Positions 35,941 to 45,399 of a stretch of DNA of 64,000 nt are shown in pieces. Position numbers and translations under genes: made by a program. The stretch's first letter is position 1. Every line of letters begins with the position of its first letter. The stretch comes from an uncultured Phycisphaerales bacterium. Lineage in GTDB: Bacteria; Planctomycetota; Phycisphaerae; Tepidisphaerales; Tepidisphaeraceae. The notes under the pieces are model-generated. The model saw only the letters and a program-made list of their open reading frames with translations. It searched no databases and was not told the DNA's origin. The stretch is from positions 1 to 64,000 of the forward strand of contig CAIQIQ010000172.1 of the NCBI GenBank assembly GCA_903871935.1. The letters are read 5' to 3'.

Positions 35941-36357
35941 TTATTCGAACCGCTGTAACAGCCATTCCGGCGGCCGAATCGGCCGGCCGTCGGGGTGGAC
36001 GATGGCGTGCACCGTATACCCTTCGGCAACCGCTTCGCCTGCCTCGTTGGTGATGCGCACCGAGAACTTCAGGCTCGCCCGCCCCGCCATCTCCATGCTC
36101 ACATCCAGCCACAGCAGGTCATCATACTGTGCCCGTCCGCGATAGTTCACGTGCGCTTCCACCAGCGGCAGCATGTAGCCCTGCTCTTCCCACTGTGTAT
36201 ACACCATGCCATGTGCACGCATGATCTCCGTCCGGCCGACCTCAAACCATTCCAGCGCCCGCGAGTTATAGTACGTGCCAAGACGATCCACTTCGGCATA
36301 GCGCACCCGCAGACTGGTTCGATGCTCAAGTTTTCCGTTGGCGCCTGGCTGCTGCAT
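35941..36357 (-). CDS. Acyl-CoA thioesterase, 4-hydroxybenzoyl-CoA/YbgC type
   Basis: This hotdog-fold protein has the family start RVRYAEVDRLGTYYNSRALEW, with the catalytic Asp in AEVDRLG, and the strand pattern VNYRGRAQYDDLLWLDV. Start choice is uncertain: ATGs at 36426, 36402 and 36357 are in frame and none has a good site; I choose 36357 because it leaves about 16 residues before the conserved domain, the usual length (138 residues total). It cleaves acyl-CoA thioesters. Divergent from the MttB-family gene. Confidence 0.82.
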   Translation of the reverse strand: MQQPGANGKLEHRTSLRVRYAEVDRLGTYYNSRALEWFEVGRTEIMRAHGMVYTQWEEQGYMLPLVEAHVNYRGRAQYDDLLWLDVSMEMAGRASLKFSVRITNEAGEAVAEGYTVHAIVHPDGRPIRPPEWLLQRFE

Positions 36358-36472
36358 GGGAGGATTCCAGCGGGACGCGGCGTGCCTGTCAATGCTGCAC
36401 ATCCCGGGTTGACATTTGCGCAGCATCGCAACACGATCTGCCGAAGATCAGGTGGGCGGGTGGGAGGATCGC

Positions 36473-37894
36473 ATGCATGTAACGGTACTGAGCCCGGAGC
36501 AGATCAATCGGATTGACGAGGCTTCTCTTTCCATTCTGCAACGAACCGGAATCCTCTTGCCGCATCCGGACATGCTCAGCCGTTTCGCCGATGCCGGCGC
36601 CCAGGTGGATTTCGCAGCGCAACGAGTACGGATTCCCGCGGATTTGGTGAAGCGGTGTCGCCAGAGCGCCGGCAAAACCTACACGCTGTATGGCCGCGAT
36701 CTGGCGAAGAAAGCGGAATTCGGAGTTGGCAAGCGCAACTACAACTCCATCGGCGGTGAGGCGATGTGGGTGGATGGCATCGCCCAGCCGCGACGCTTCC
36801 CTTGCCTGCAGGATGTGGCGAATGCCACGCGGCTGGCCGATGCTCTGCCACAGATCACCATCGCCGGCGCGATGGCCGACCCCCATGAGTTGCCCGTCGG
36901 ATGGCGCTGCGTCGCGGTGATGGCCGAGATGCTGCGCAACACCACCAAACCGATCACTTTCTTCTACCGCGACCGAAAGAGCGCTGAGTTTCTGAACGAG
37001 ATGGTGATCGCACTTCGCGGCGATGCCCAGCGGGCAGAGCAGTACCCGGTCTGTTATCCGTTCCTGGAGCCGATCAGTCCCCTGCGCTTCCCCTTCGACG
37101 GGGTGGATCTGCTCTACGAGACGGCAAAGCTGAACCTACCCGTACCCATCGGCCCAATGGCGCAGATGGGCGTGTCCGCGCCCATGAGCCTGGCTGCGAC
37201 GGCAGCGATAGAGAACGCCGAGATTCTCGCTGGTCTGTGTATCACCCAGTTGATCCGGACGGGCATGCCGGTGTGCTATGGCGGCATCTGCCATGCCTTT
37301 GACATGCGCACGACGCAGATGATCTTCTCCGGCCCGGAGCAGGCGATCTTCGGCGTGGCCATGACGCAAATGGGCAAACACTATGGCCTGCCGGTGTACA
37401 TCAATGTCGGCCTGACCGACTCCAAGCGCCCGGATGCCCAGGCGGGCCTGGAGGCGGGAGTGACGCTGGCACTGGGGGCGGCGGCCGGGGCGGACATCTT
37501 CGGCCACTTGGGGATCTGCGGCGTCGATCAGGCGGCCAGTCTGGACATGCTGATCCTGCAGCACGAAATCATCCGCTATGTCGAAAGCTGTATGCGCAAC
37601 CTGGACTATAGCGACGATGCCATTCCACTGGACCTTATTGATGAGGTCGGTCCCGGCGGCACCTTCATTGACAGCGAACACACCGCCAGACGCTTCCGAG
37701 AAGAGTTATTCATCCCCGAGATCTTCGACCGTCAGTTCTTCCAGGCATGGCTCGACGGCGGCGCCGTGGACACCGAGCAACGCTGCGTCGAACTGCGGCT
37801 GAGGCTGCTGCGCGAACACGAGGTGGATCACATTCCGACCGAGCTGGACCGCGAGTTCACCCGGATTGTTCAAGCGGCGCAACGGAGCCTGTGA
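36473..37894 (+). CDS. MttB-family corrinoid methyltransferase, non-pyrrolysine
   Basis: The ATG at 36473 has GGGAGG 5 nt upstream. The 473 residues follow the trimethylamine methyltransferase family throughout: ILQRTGILLPHPDML at the start, NYNSIGGEAMWVDG, IAGAMADPHELP, GPMAQMGVSAPMSLAATAAI, VCYGGICHAFDMRTTQM, and GVTLALGAAAGADIFGHLGICGVDQ. There is no in-frame TAG, so it is not a pyrrolysine enzyme; relatives of this class (MtgB-like) demethylate glycine betaine and related quaternary amines. No corrinoid protein or reactivating enzyme gene is nearby, so the methyl acceptor partner would be encoded elsewhere. Confidence 0.82.
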   Translation: MHVTVLSPEQINRIDEASLSILQRTGILLPHPDMLSRFADAGAQVDFAAQRVRIPADLVKRCRQSAGKTYTLYGRDLAKKAEFGVGKRNYNSIGGEAMWVDGIAQPRRFPCLQDVANATRLADALPQITIAGAMADPHELPVGWRCVAVMAEMLRNTTKPITFFYRDRKSAEFLNEMVIALRGDAQRAEQYPVCYPFLEPISPLRFPFDGVDLLYETAKLNLPVPIGPMAQMGVSAPMSLAATAAIENAEILAGLCITQLIRTGMPVCYGGICHAFDMRTTQMIFSGPEQAIFGVAMTQMGKHYGLPVYINVGLTDSKRPDAQAGLEAGVTLALGAAAGADIFGHLGICGVDQAASLDMLILQHEIIRYVESCMRNLDYSDDAIPLDLIDEVGPGGTFIDSEHTARRFREELFIPEIFDRQFFQAWLDGGAVDTEQRCVELRLRLLREHEVDHIPTELDREFTRIVQAAQRSL

Positions 37895-37953
37895 AACGCC
37901 AAGTCGCACGTGTCCCCGCGACAATGACGACATCTGCATCTTTTGCATGGCTG

Positions 37954-37982
37954 CTGAACTTGCGCCTGCTTTGTGTTATTAT
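37954..37982 (+). promoter_or_regulatory. Candidate promoter for the ABC exporter gene
   Basis: TATTAT at 37977-37982 (5 of 6 to the -10 consensus) lies 17 bp after CTGAAC, a partial -35. It is about 87 nt upstream of the start codon at 38069. Confidence 0.3.
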
Positions 37983-38068
37983 GGAGAGCCTATAGACCAC
38001 AACGAGTTTGAAATGGCTCGGCCACGGTTCCACGTTTGGACGGGTTTGAAGCCTGAGGATGTAGTGCA

Positions 38069-41020
38069 ATGGCGCAGAATGCAGTTGACCGGAATGAATC
38101 CGGTACGGCTCCCAAGGACGGGTCCAAGCCCAACGTCAGACCCGGTCCGCCCACACCCCCCGTGGCTCCAGAGGCAGCTACCCGCCTGCGGGCGGAGTTG
38201 CCCGATGCCGTGGCCGCCACCCTTCGCGGCATGGGCGATCCCCAAGTAGTCCTCGCCATTGAGACGGATATCGACCTGCTGGGTGATTATGTCCCGCAGT
38301 GGCTGGTAGCCACCGCCGACCGTCTGCTGGTATTCGACACCAAAGGCGTCGCCACCGTGCAGATTGGCATCCCGGAGGTCAAGGACTTCCAAGCCATCGC
38401 GGGCGTCGGGTCCGGGATAGTCCAGGCTCAGGTAGATGGCGTCTGGCTGGACCTGGTACGTTTCAGCAATGGCCAGAAATACTGGTTCGGCCGCCTGGTA
38501 AAGCGACTCAAGCAACTGCGCGCCGGCGACAAACTGCAACTGGAAGATGAAGATGAGCATGATCCGGTGCGATGCCGGAGTTGCGGCCTGATGCTCAGTT
38601 TCGCGGGTGAGACCTGCCCGCGCTGCATCCATCGCGGTGCGGTGATGACCCGGCTGTTTGGGCTGATGCGGCCCTATGCCGCGTCGGGCGCGATCATGCT
38701 GATGCTGCTGGTGGCGGGTGTGTCATTGGACATGGTCGGTCCGGGAATGATCGGCTTTCTGGTCGATCACGTGCTCAAGACGGGTGATCCCGCCAGGGGG
38801 CAATTGCCTGGGTTCCTTCAGCAGATGAACTCGACCAGCCTGCTGCTGCTGATTGTGGGCGTGATCGCCTTGGTCGCGGTCTGCCGACAAACGGTGAACG
38901 CGATCAATGGCCGCATCTCCAGCCGGGTTGGCACACTGATTACCTTCGACATCCGCAACCGCCTCGTTGAGCACATGGAGCGGCTGAGCATCAGCTATTA
39001 CGATCGCCAGCCCACCGGGTCGCTGGTTGGCCGGGTCGCCTATGACACCAACGCCATCCAGGATTTCATGGGGCAGCTTACCGGCGGGTTCGTGGTGCAG
39101 ATTCTGCTTGTCGTGCTTTCGGGCACGATGATGTGCCGGATCTCGCCACAATTGGCTTTGTGGACCTTGTTGCCCGCGCCGTTTGTACTCGCCGGCACGG
39201 TCGCCTTCTATCGCTTTGTCTACCCGAAGTACCACCGGCTGTGGGACCGCTCCAACCGCCAGGCCGGCCTGCTCTCGGGCGTGCTTTCAGGCATCCGGGT
39301 GGTGAAAGCATTTGCTCAGGAAGAGCGGGAACTGGATCGCTTCCGCACTGCGGCAACCGAACTGCGCAACGCCCGCCTCCGGGTCGATTTCTCTGCCGCA
39401 ACCTTCTACCCCATCATGGGCTTGGTCTTCTCCTCCGGCGGCTGGCTGATCTGGTACATTGGCGGCCAGCGCGTGCTCGGCGGCAAACTGACCCTGGGCG
39501 ATCTGATGGCCTTCTTCGGCTATCTGGGCATGTTCTACGGCCCACTGAGTTCTCTTACGCAGCTCACCAACTGGTTGACCAATTTCACCACCCAGGTCCA
39601 CCGCATCTTTGAGGTCCTGGATACCCCCGTCTCGATCACCGATACCCAGGACGCTGTCGCCATCCCAGTGATGCGGGGCGACATCGAGTTTAACAATGTC
39701 GTCTTTGGCTATACGCGGCAGACACCGGTCATCAAGGGCGTCAACATGAAGATCGACGCCGGCCAGAAGATCGGCGTCGTCGGCCGCAGCGGCTCTGGCA
39801 AAACCACCATCATCAACCTGCTGTGCCGTTTCTATGATGTCGATGAGGGAACCGTGTCCATCGATGGCATCGATGTGCGGCGAATCGCCCGCCATGACCT
39901 GCATCGGCAGATCGGGCTGGTGCTGCAGGAACCGTTCCTCTTCCGCGGCACCATCTGGGACAACCTGATCTACGGCCGCAGCGATGCCGCCATCGAACAG
40001 GTGCTGGCGGCATCGCGCGCTGCCAACTGCCACGACTTCATCATGAGGCGCTACCACGCCTACGACACCTGGGTCGGCGAAGGTGGCGCCGGCATGAGCG
40101 GCGGCGAGAAGCAGCGAACCAGTATCGCCCGTGCCCTGTTGTGCGATCCGCGCGTGCTGATCCTCGATGAGGCCACCAGCAGCATCGATTCCGAGAGCGA
40201 ACTGGCCATCCAACTGGCTCTGGCCCATCTTGTCCGGGGCCGTACGACCATTGCGGTGGCCCACCGCCTCTCAACCTTGCGCAATTCCGATCGCATTCTG
40301 GTCTTCGATGATGGCAAGATCATCGAGCAGGGAAGCCACGCTGAGCTGATGGCGATCAAGGGGAAATACGCCAAGCTGGTCGAGATCCAGTCGGCCGCCG
40401 CCCCCGGTGCCAGCATTGATGCACTGGTGCAAAAGGAAAAGGAAAAAACCGAGCCAGTGCCTCTTGCCGATCTGCCGCGCGATCCGCTAACCGGGTTGAC
40501 ACCGATCAACGCCCACGAAATCCGCTGGATGACGCCGGAAAACTCCGCCATCCACCTGGGTGATCGCAACGCCTTGCACCTGACCGTGATCAACGAACGG
40601 ATCTACCACGGTGTCTTCGCCCTCCGCTGTCTCCCGGTTCGCTGCCGCGATCAATACATCAGCCTTCGCTTTGTCGATACCGAGAATCGCGAGCAGGAGA
40701 TCGGTATGATCCGCGACCTGGCGGACTGGCCCGAGAGTGCCCAGAAGCTGATCCAGGATTCGCTGTTGCGGCGATACTTCGTCCACACGATCCGCCGCAT
40801 CCGCTCGATCAAGCAATTCTCTGGTTTCCTCAGTTTTGACGTGGAGACGGACCTGGGCCCACGTGATTTCATCCTGCGTTACACCGGATCGGCCGCAACC
40901 GACTACGGCAAGTCCGGCCGCATCCTGGTGGACGTTGAGGCTAACCGCTACGTGTTGCCTGACCTGAATGAACTGCCAGCGAGTGAACGGCAGCTCTTCG
41001 AACGCTACATCTACTGGTAA
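38069..41020 (+). CDS. ABC exporter fused to a zinc ribbon and a DUF1854-like C-terminal domain
   Basis: In 983 residues the order is: a Pro-rich start, a PH-like beta domain (about 60-155, WLVATADRLLVFDTKG), a zinc ribbon (CRSC 169-172, CPRC 183-186), a six-helix ABC membrane domain (about 195-510), and an ATPase with Walker A GRSGSGKT at 572-579, signature MSGGEKQ near 676 and Walker B VLILDEA near 696. Residues of about 810-983 look like DUF1854 (LRCLPVRCRDQYISLRFV, RRYFVHTIRRI, DFILRYTG). From memory, DUF1854 proteins neighbour an ABC exporter linked to cyanophycin metabolism in proteobacteria; here all parts are one chain. A homodimer is expected. No cyanophycin gene is in the window. 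Confidence 0.85.
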   Translation: MAQNAVDRNESGTAPKDGSKPNVRPGPPTPPVAPEAATRLRAELPDAVAATLRGMGDPQVVLAIETDIDLLGDYVPQWLVATADRLLVFDTKGVATVQIGIPEVKDFQAIAGVGSGIVQAQVDGVWLDLVRFSNGQKYWFGRLVKRLKQLRAGDKLQLEDEDEHDPVRCRSCGLMLSFAGETCPRCIHRGAVMTRLFGLMRPYAASGAIMLMLLVAGVSLDMVGPGMIGFLVDHVLKTGDPARGQLPGFLQQMNSTSLLLLIVGVIALVAVCRQTVNAINGRISSRVGTLITFDIRNRLVEHMERLSISYYDRQPTGSLVGRVAYDTNAIQDFMGQLTGGFVVQILLVVLSGTMMCRISPQLALWTLLPAPFVLAGTVAFYRFVYPKYHRLWDRSNRQAGLLSGVLSGIRVVKAFAQEERELDRFRTAATELRNARLRVDFSAATFYPIMGLVFSSGGWLIWYIGGQRVLGGKLTLGDLMAFFGYLGMFYGPLSSLTQLTNWLTNFTTQVHRIFEVLDTPVSITDTQDAVAIPVMRGDIEFNNVVFGYTRQTPVIKGVNMKIDAGQKIGVVGRSGSGKTTIINLLCRFYDVDEGTVSIDGIDVRRIARHDLHRQIGLVLQEPFLFRGTIWDNLIYGRSDAAIEQVLAASRAANCHDFIMRRYHAYDTWVGEGGAGMSGGEKQRTSIARALLCDPRVLILDEATSSIDSESELAIQLALAHLVRGRTTIAVAHRLSTLRNSDRILVFDDGKIIEQGSHAELMAIKGKYAKLVEIQSAAAPGASIDALVQKEKEKTEPVPLADLPRDPLTGLTPINAHEIRWMTPENSAIHLGDRNALHLTVINERIYHGVFALRCLPVRCRDQYISLRFVDTENREQEIGMIRDLADWPESAQKLIQDSLLRRYFVHTIRRIRSIKQFSGFLSFDVETDLGPRDFILRYTGSAATDYGKSGRILVDVEANRYVLPDLNELPASERQLFERYIYW

Positions 41021-41061
41021 GCATAACCCCTACAAGCGAGTCCACGATCCGATTCCGGAAT

Positions 41062-41973
41062 TCAAACTTCCAGCGCAATCCCATGCGCTGCGGCCGCCGC
41101 CTTCAGCACGACCACTGACTTTTTCAGATCCTCCACTAGCGACGGTCGATTCCCCAAGTCCAATCCCAGATACCCGTCATACCGCTGCAGTCTGAGCACC
41201 CGGAAGAACTCGTCCCAGTCGATGATCCCCTCGCCCGGAGGCAGATGGTTGGTATCGGCCGGATTGTTGTCCGACACATGGATATTGGCGTACTGGCCTT
41301 CGAGTTTCATCAGTGCCAGCGACACATTTTCGCGCTGGGCAGAAAAGTGGCCGGTATCAAAGTTGGCCTTGAAATTGTCCATCCCCACATCCCTGACCAG
41401 GCGGATCATCGAGTCCACCGAGCAGACCACCTCCGCAACGCGCGGTTCCATGATGATCGTCCGCCCGAACTGGCGGGCAATCCCGGCCGTGTGCCGGCAT
41501 GACTCCACCAGCACACCCCAGACGCTGTCCCAACTGAACCCATCGGGAATGCGCACGCGAAACGTATTGGCAAATCGATAGTCCGCATTCAACCGGTACG
41601 GCGCATCACCAAGATACTCTATCGGCGGTGCATAGCTGGCCAGATGCAGTGTCTGCGCTCCCAGATAGACGCCCAACTCCGTCGTCCGCTTGAACCGTTC
41701 GTAAGCGGCAAGCCGCCGCGCATCGTCGAGGCTGACCAGCTCAGGATCGACGCCGCAAAAGTTGTGTACCTGCACTCCATGGTCATCGAGGCATTCCTTC
41801 AAGTCCCGCCGTCGCCGCCACACCTGCTGGGTATGTTCAGGTCCCAACCCTTCCATCTCCAGATAATGAAACCCCATCTTCTCGATGTCCGCCACCGCCC
41901 TGAAGTCATCTTCGACCGAAGGTGGATAGCCGTACTTGAAGATCGTGTACAGGTAGGTGATGCTGAGTCTCAT
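41062..41973 (-). CDS. Sugar phosphate isomerase/epimerase-type TIM barrel
   Basis: GAGGAGG precedes the ATG by 5 nt. The 303 residues form an AP_endonuc_2/xylose-isomerase-like barrel: LSITYLYTIFKYGYPPSVED at strand 1, YLEMEGLG, IMEPRVAEV (metal Glu), NFDTGHFSAQ, IHVSDNNPAD and LGLDLGNRP. It is the last of five minus-strand genes (FAD oxidoreductase, aldo/keto reductase, aminotransferase, TyrS, this gene), with 26 bp after tyrS. It is a paralogue in fold of the protein at 24567. Substrate unknown. Confidence 0.82.
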   Translation of the reverse strand: MRLSITYLYTIFKYGYPPSVEDDFRAVADIEKMGFHYLEMEGLGPEHTQQVWRRRRDLKECLDDHGVQVHNFCGVDPELVSLDDARRLAAYERFKRTTELGVYLGAQTLHLASYAPPIEYLGDAPYRLNADYRFANTFRVRIPDGFSWDSVWGVLVESCRHTAGIARQFGRTIIMEPRVAEVVCSVDSMIRLVRDVGMDNFKANFDTGHFSAQRENVSLALMKLEGQYANIHVSDNNPADTNHLPPGEGIIDWDEFFRVLRLQRYDGYLGLDLGNRPSLVEDLKKSVVVLKAAAAAHGIALEV

Positions 41974-41999
41974 ATTGCCTCCTCAACACCTGCTGATGG

Positions 42000-43295
42000 C
42001 TAGCCCACCCTGATCAGGCGGTAGTTCTTCTTGCCGGAGCGCAGGACGATGCTGTTGCCGCCGATCAGATCACTCGTTCCCAGCATCGCATTGGCGTCGG
42101 TCATCGCCTTGTTGTTCACATACAGTCCGCCCTGTGCGACCAGCCGGCGGGCTTCACCCTTGCTCTTGGCCAGGCCAGTAGCCACGGCGGCATCCAGCAA
42201 TCCCCAGCCAGGCTGAAGCTGAGTGCTGGGTATCGTAGTCGTCGGCACACCTTGTGCCGCCAGGGCCTCGACCCCCGCCGCATCCAGCGTGTCGCTTCCC
42301 GAGGCATAGAGTGTATTGCTCGCCGCGATCGCCTGTGCCGTGGCCTCTTTGCCATGCACCAGATTGGTCATCTCCTCGGCCAGCTTCTTCTGTGCCAGCC
42401 GTCTCTCTGGAGCCTTTGCATGCTCGGCCAGCAGCGCATCGATCTCCGGCAAAGGCAGGAAGGTGAATATCTTCAAGTACCGGCCGGCATCAGCATCCTC
42501 AACGCGAGCCCAGAACTGGTAGAAGTCGAATGGCTTGGTCCGGTCGGCCGTCAGCCAGACGGCATTGCCTTCGCTCTTGCCGAACTTCTTGCCCGCCGAA
42601 TCGGTGATCAGCGGCAGCGTCAGCCCCAGCACATTGCCGCTTTCGCCTTCGATCTTGCGCACCAGGTCCACGCCGCTCATGATGTTGCCCCACTGGTCGG
42701 AGCCGCCCATCTGCAACACGCAGTTGTATTCCTTGTAGAGCTTGTAGAAGTCATATCCCTGTAGAAGCTGGTAGCTGAACTCCGTGTAGCTCATCCCCTC
42801 TTCGCTGGCTTCCATCCGCGCCCGCACCGAATCCTTCGCCAGCATCGTGCCGATGCGAAAGTGTTTGCCGACATCACGCAGGAAGTCGATCGCCGACATG
42901 CTGGCAAACCAGTCCATGTTGTTGACGATCATGGCCGGCGCCGTGGGGTGATTGAAGTCCAGGAACTTCTCCAGCACCCCGCGAATGCCCTTGAGATACC
43001 CGGCCACCGTCTCCTTGGTCAGCAGCTCGCGCTCGGTGGTCTTGCCGCCCGGATCACCGATCATGCCGGTGGCCCCGCCGCAGATCGCGATTGGCCGCAA
43101 TCCGTTCTTCTGCGCGTACATCAGGCTCAGAATGGCCACAAAGTTACCCACATGCAGCGAGTCCGCGGTTGGGTCAAACCCCGCATATGCCGCGATCGGA
43201 CCCTTGGCCGCCAGAGCGCGCAGTTTCGCATCCATATCCGGGTCAGAGGCCTGGTTGAACAATCCACGGCTTTTCAGATCGGCTACCAGATTCAT
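42000..43295 (-). CDS. tyrS: Tyrosyl-tRNA synthetase
   Basis: The start at 43295 has AGGAG about 7 nt upstream; a longer frame from 43358 lacks one. The 431-residue class I synthetase has the HIGH-like motif SLHVGNF near residue 46, LLQGYDFYKLYKEY and LQMGGSDQWGN for tyrosine recognition, and KFGKS as the KMSKS motif. The C-terminal S4-like domain reads GLAKSKGEARRLVAQGGLYVNN. It joins tyrosine to tRNA-Tyr. It sits within a metabolic operon, 70 bp after the aminotransferase gene. Confidence 0.95.
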   Translation of the reverse strand: MNLVADLKSRGLFNQASDPDMDAKLRALAAKGPIAAYAGFDPTADSLHVGNFVAILSLMYAQKNGLRPIAICGGATGMIGDPGGKTTERELLTKETVAGYLKGIRGVLEKFLDFNHPTAPAMIVNNMDWFASMSAIDFLRDVGKHFRIGTMLAKDSVRARMEASEEGMSYTEFSYQLLQGYDFYKLYKEYNCVLQMGGSDQWGNIMSGVDLVRKIEGESGNVLGLTLPLITDSAGKKFGKSEGNAVWLTADRTKPFDFYQFWARVEDADAGRYLKIFTFLPLPEIDALLAEHAKAPERRLAQKKLAEEMTNLVHGKEATAQAIAASNTLYASGSDTLDAAGVEALAAQGVPTTTIPSTQLQPGWGLLDAAVATGLAKSKGEARRLVAQGGLYVNNKAMTDANAMLGTSDLIGGNSIVLRSGKKNYRLIRVG

Positions 43296-43365
43296 GGCAC
43301 AAGCTCCTAAGGGTCGGCGATTGTAGCCGCACACCCCCATCAGGCAACCGCGCCACACATTGCCG

Positions 43366-44475
43366 CTACCGAAGAATCGCCTTCAGAGCCGACGTCACCG
43401 CATCCACATGTCGCTCCGTGGCACTTTCTCCCATCAACCCGATCCGCCACGCCTTGCCCTTGAACGCGCCGAGGCCAGCGCCGATTTCGATGCCATATTC
43501 CTCAAGCAATCGCTTGCGCACTGCCGAATCATCCACCCCATCCGGGATGCTCACCGTGTTGAGCATCGGCAAGCGGTGATCCGCATCCGCCAGGAAACGA
43601 ATCCCCATCGCCTCCAGCTTCTCCTTCAGCCGCAGATGACACTGCATATGCCGCGCCCATCGCTTCTGGAGCCCTTCCTCCAACACTAGCCGCAGCGACT
43701 CGTGCAGGGCATAGATCATGTTGATCGGCGCGGTGTGATGATACAGCCGCTCGCTCCCCCAGTACTGCCGCACCATATTCATATCCAGGTACCAGCTCTG
43801 CACCTTGGTCTTGCGCGTGGCGATCACCTTTTCGGCCGCCGCGCTGAAGGTCACCGGCGAAAGCCCGGGCGGACAGGACAGGCATTTCTGGGTCCCGCTG
43901 TAACAGGCGTCGATGCCCCAGCCATCCACATTCACTTCCACTCCCGCCAGGCTAGTCACCGTATCCACCAGTATCAGCGCCCCCGCATCATGCACCACGC
44001 GACCGATCGCCTCGATCGGCTGCAACGCGCCCGTTGACGTCTCGGCATGCACGATGCCCACAACCTTGAACGGCCCGTGCTTGGCAATGGCCTCGCGAAC
44101 CTGATCGGCCGTGAAGACCTGCCCCCACGGCACCTCAATCGCGGTCACCCGCGCACCGGCTCGCTGGGCGACATCCTTCATCCGCTGCCCAAAGACACCG
44201 GCGATGCATACCAGCATGGCATCGCCCGGCTCGATCAGATCGTCGACGCACGTCTCCATGCCGGCCGACCCGGTGCCGCTTACCGCCAGCGTCAGCGTAT
44301 TCTTCGTCTGGAACACCGCCTGCAGCATCTCGCGCACCTGATTCAGGATCACCAGGAACTGCCCATCGAGGTGCCCCACCGTCGGCTGCGCCAGCGCCGC
44401 CAGAACGCGAGGATTCACATCCGATGGACCAGGCCCCATCAGCATACGCGGCTGTATCTTGATTGCTTCGATCAT
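43366..44475 (-). CDS. Class V aminotransferase, alanine/serine-glyoxylate type
   Basis: The 369-residue PLP enzyme shows [14 protein letters not shown] at its start, [36 protein letters not shown] (PLP-binding Asp) and the Schiff-base Lys in [13 protein letters not shown]. This pattern is that of alanine-glyoxylate and serine-glyoxylate aminotransferases. GGTGGAG lies just before the tandem ATGATG; I use the second, at 44475, though 44478 or the GTG/TTG just upstream are possible. It follows the aldo/keto reductase gene by 18 bp in an operon. Confidence 0.9.
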   Translation of the reverse strand: MIEAIKIQPRMLMGPGPSDVNPRVLAALAQPTVGHLDGQFLVILNQVREMLQAVFQTKNTLTLAVSGTGSAGMETCVDDLIEPGDAMLVCIAGVFGQRMKDVAQRAGARVTAIEVPWGQVFTADQVREAIAKHGPFKVVGIVHAETSTGALQPIEAIGRVVHDAGALILVDTVTSLAGVEVNVDGWGIDACYSGTQKCLSCPPGLSPVTFSAAAEKVIATRKTKVQSWYLDMNMVRQYWGSERLYHHTAPINMIYALHESLRLVLEEGLQKRWARHMQCHLRLKEKLEAMGIRFLADADHRLPMLNTVSIPDGVDDSAVRKRLLEEYGIEIGAGLGAFKGKAWRIGLMGESATERHVDAVTSALKAILR

Positions 44476-44493
44476 CATCTCCACCAAAATTCT

Positions 44494-45399
44494 TTAACTG
44501 TTCAGACTTCCCGAACTCTCATCCGCCGATTTATAGATCGCCGCCGTCCATCTTGGAAGCTGCGCCATGTCGAATGGCGGCACAAACGATTGTGCCAGCC
44601 GCACATTCTCCACCACTTCATCCGGCCAGCGCATCCCAAGATTCGCCACGTGCACTCGGCTGTCCGAGAGCACAAATTTCAGCGCCACTTCATACAGATC
44701 ATGCGCCTGCTGCCACTGCGGCGCCAGATACTGCGCGATCCGCTGCAGCATCCCCGATGTCAGCGGCCGCATCACCGCCACACCCATGTCCTTCTCCTTC
44801 GCCTCGTTCAGCACATGCAGGGCCGCCGACTGGTAGATCAGGTTATATCGCACCTGCATCACATCGAACCGTCCGCTGGCAATCAGCGACCGGGCCGTCC
44901 AGGGCTCCTCCACCGTAAACCCGATGAAGCGTACTTTCCCCTGCTTGCGAAGCTGATCCAGGGCATCAGCCAGGCCGCCGTGCAGGATCAACTCCACCTG
45001 CTGGTCGGTATACATTCCACCATGAAACTGGATCACATCCAGATAATCGGTCCGCAGCCGCCCCAGCGACTTCTCGACGCTGCGCACCACATCCGCCGGC
45101 GAGAGTCCGTCATAGCCCACCTTGCTGGCCAGCACAAACCGATCGCGCCGCCCTTGCGTCGCCTCGCCGATAATCGACTCGCTGTTGCCATCGCCATACG
45201 AAGGAGCGGTGTCGATGTAATTGATTCCCGCATCCAGCGCTGCATGCACCGTCGTAATCGCCGTCTTGCGGCCCTCCGGGGTAAACGGATCCCATCCCCG
45301 CACTCGATTCACCCCTCCGAAGGGGTAGCCACCCAGCGCGATACGCGTCACCTGCAGGTTTGTCCGACCCAGCCGCACACGCGGCACATCTGTTGTCAT
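44494..45399 (-). CDS. Aldo/keto reductase
   Basis: This 301-residue NADPH-type barrel has VRLGRTNLQVTRIALGG at the start, the catalytic Asp and Tyr in YIDTAPSYGDG, Lys in LASKVGYD and a His in VIQFHGG. The usual C-terminal cofactor-binding part is somewhat divergent (VLSDSRVHVANLGMR). Its start codon overlaps the stop of the FAD oxidoreductase gene by 4 bp (ATGA), so translation is coupled. Together they may oxidise and reduce the same polyol or sugar. Confidence 0.88.
   Translation of the reverse strand: MTTDVPRVRLGRTNLQVTRIALGGYPFGGVNRVRGWDPFTPEGRKTAITTVHAALDAGINYIDTAPSYGDGNSESIIGEATQGRRDRFVLASKVGYDGLSPADVVRSVEKSLGRLRTDYLDVIQFHGGMYTDQQVELILHGGLADALDQLRKQGKVRFIGFTVEEPWTARSLIASGRFDVMQVRYNLIYQSAALHVLNEAKEKDMGVAVMRPLTSGMLQRIAQYLAPQWQQAHDLYEVALKFVLSDSRVHVANLGMRWPDEVVENVRLAQSFVPPFDMAQLPRWTAAIYKSADESSGSLNS

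Noticed and set aside
36426-36473. Longer starts for the thioesterase (36426) and the MttB-family protein (36416)
   Set aside because: They would make the two divergent genes overlap and lack ribosome-binding sites; GGGAGG before 36473 decides the MttB start.
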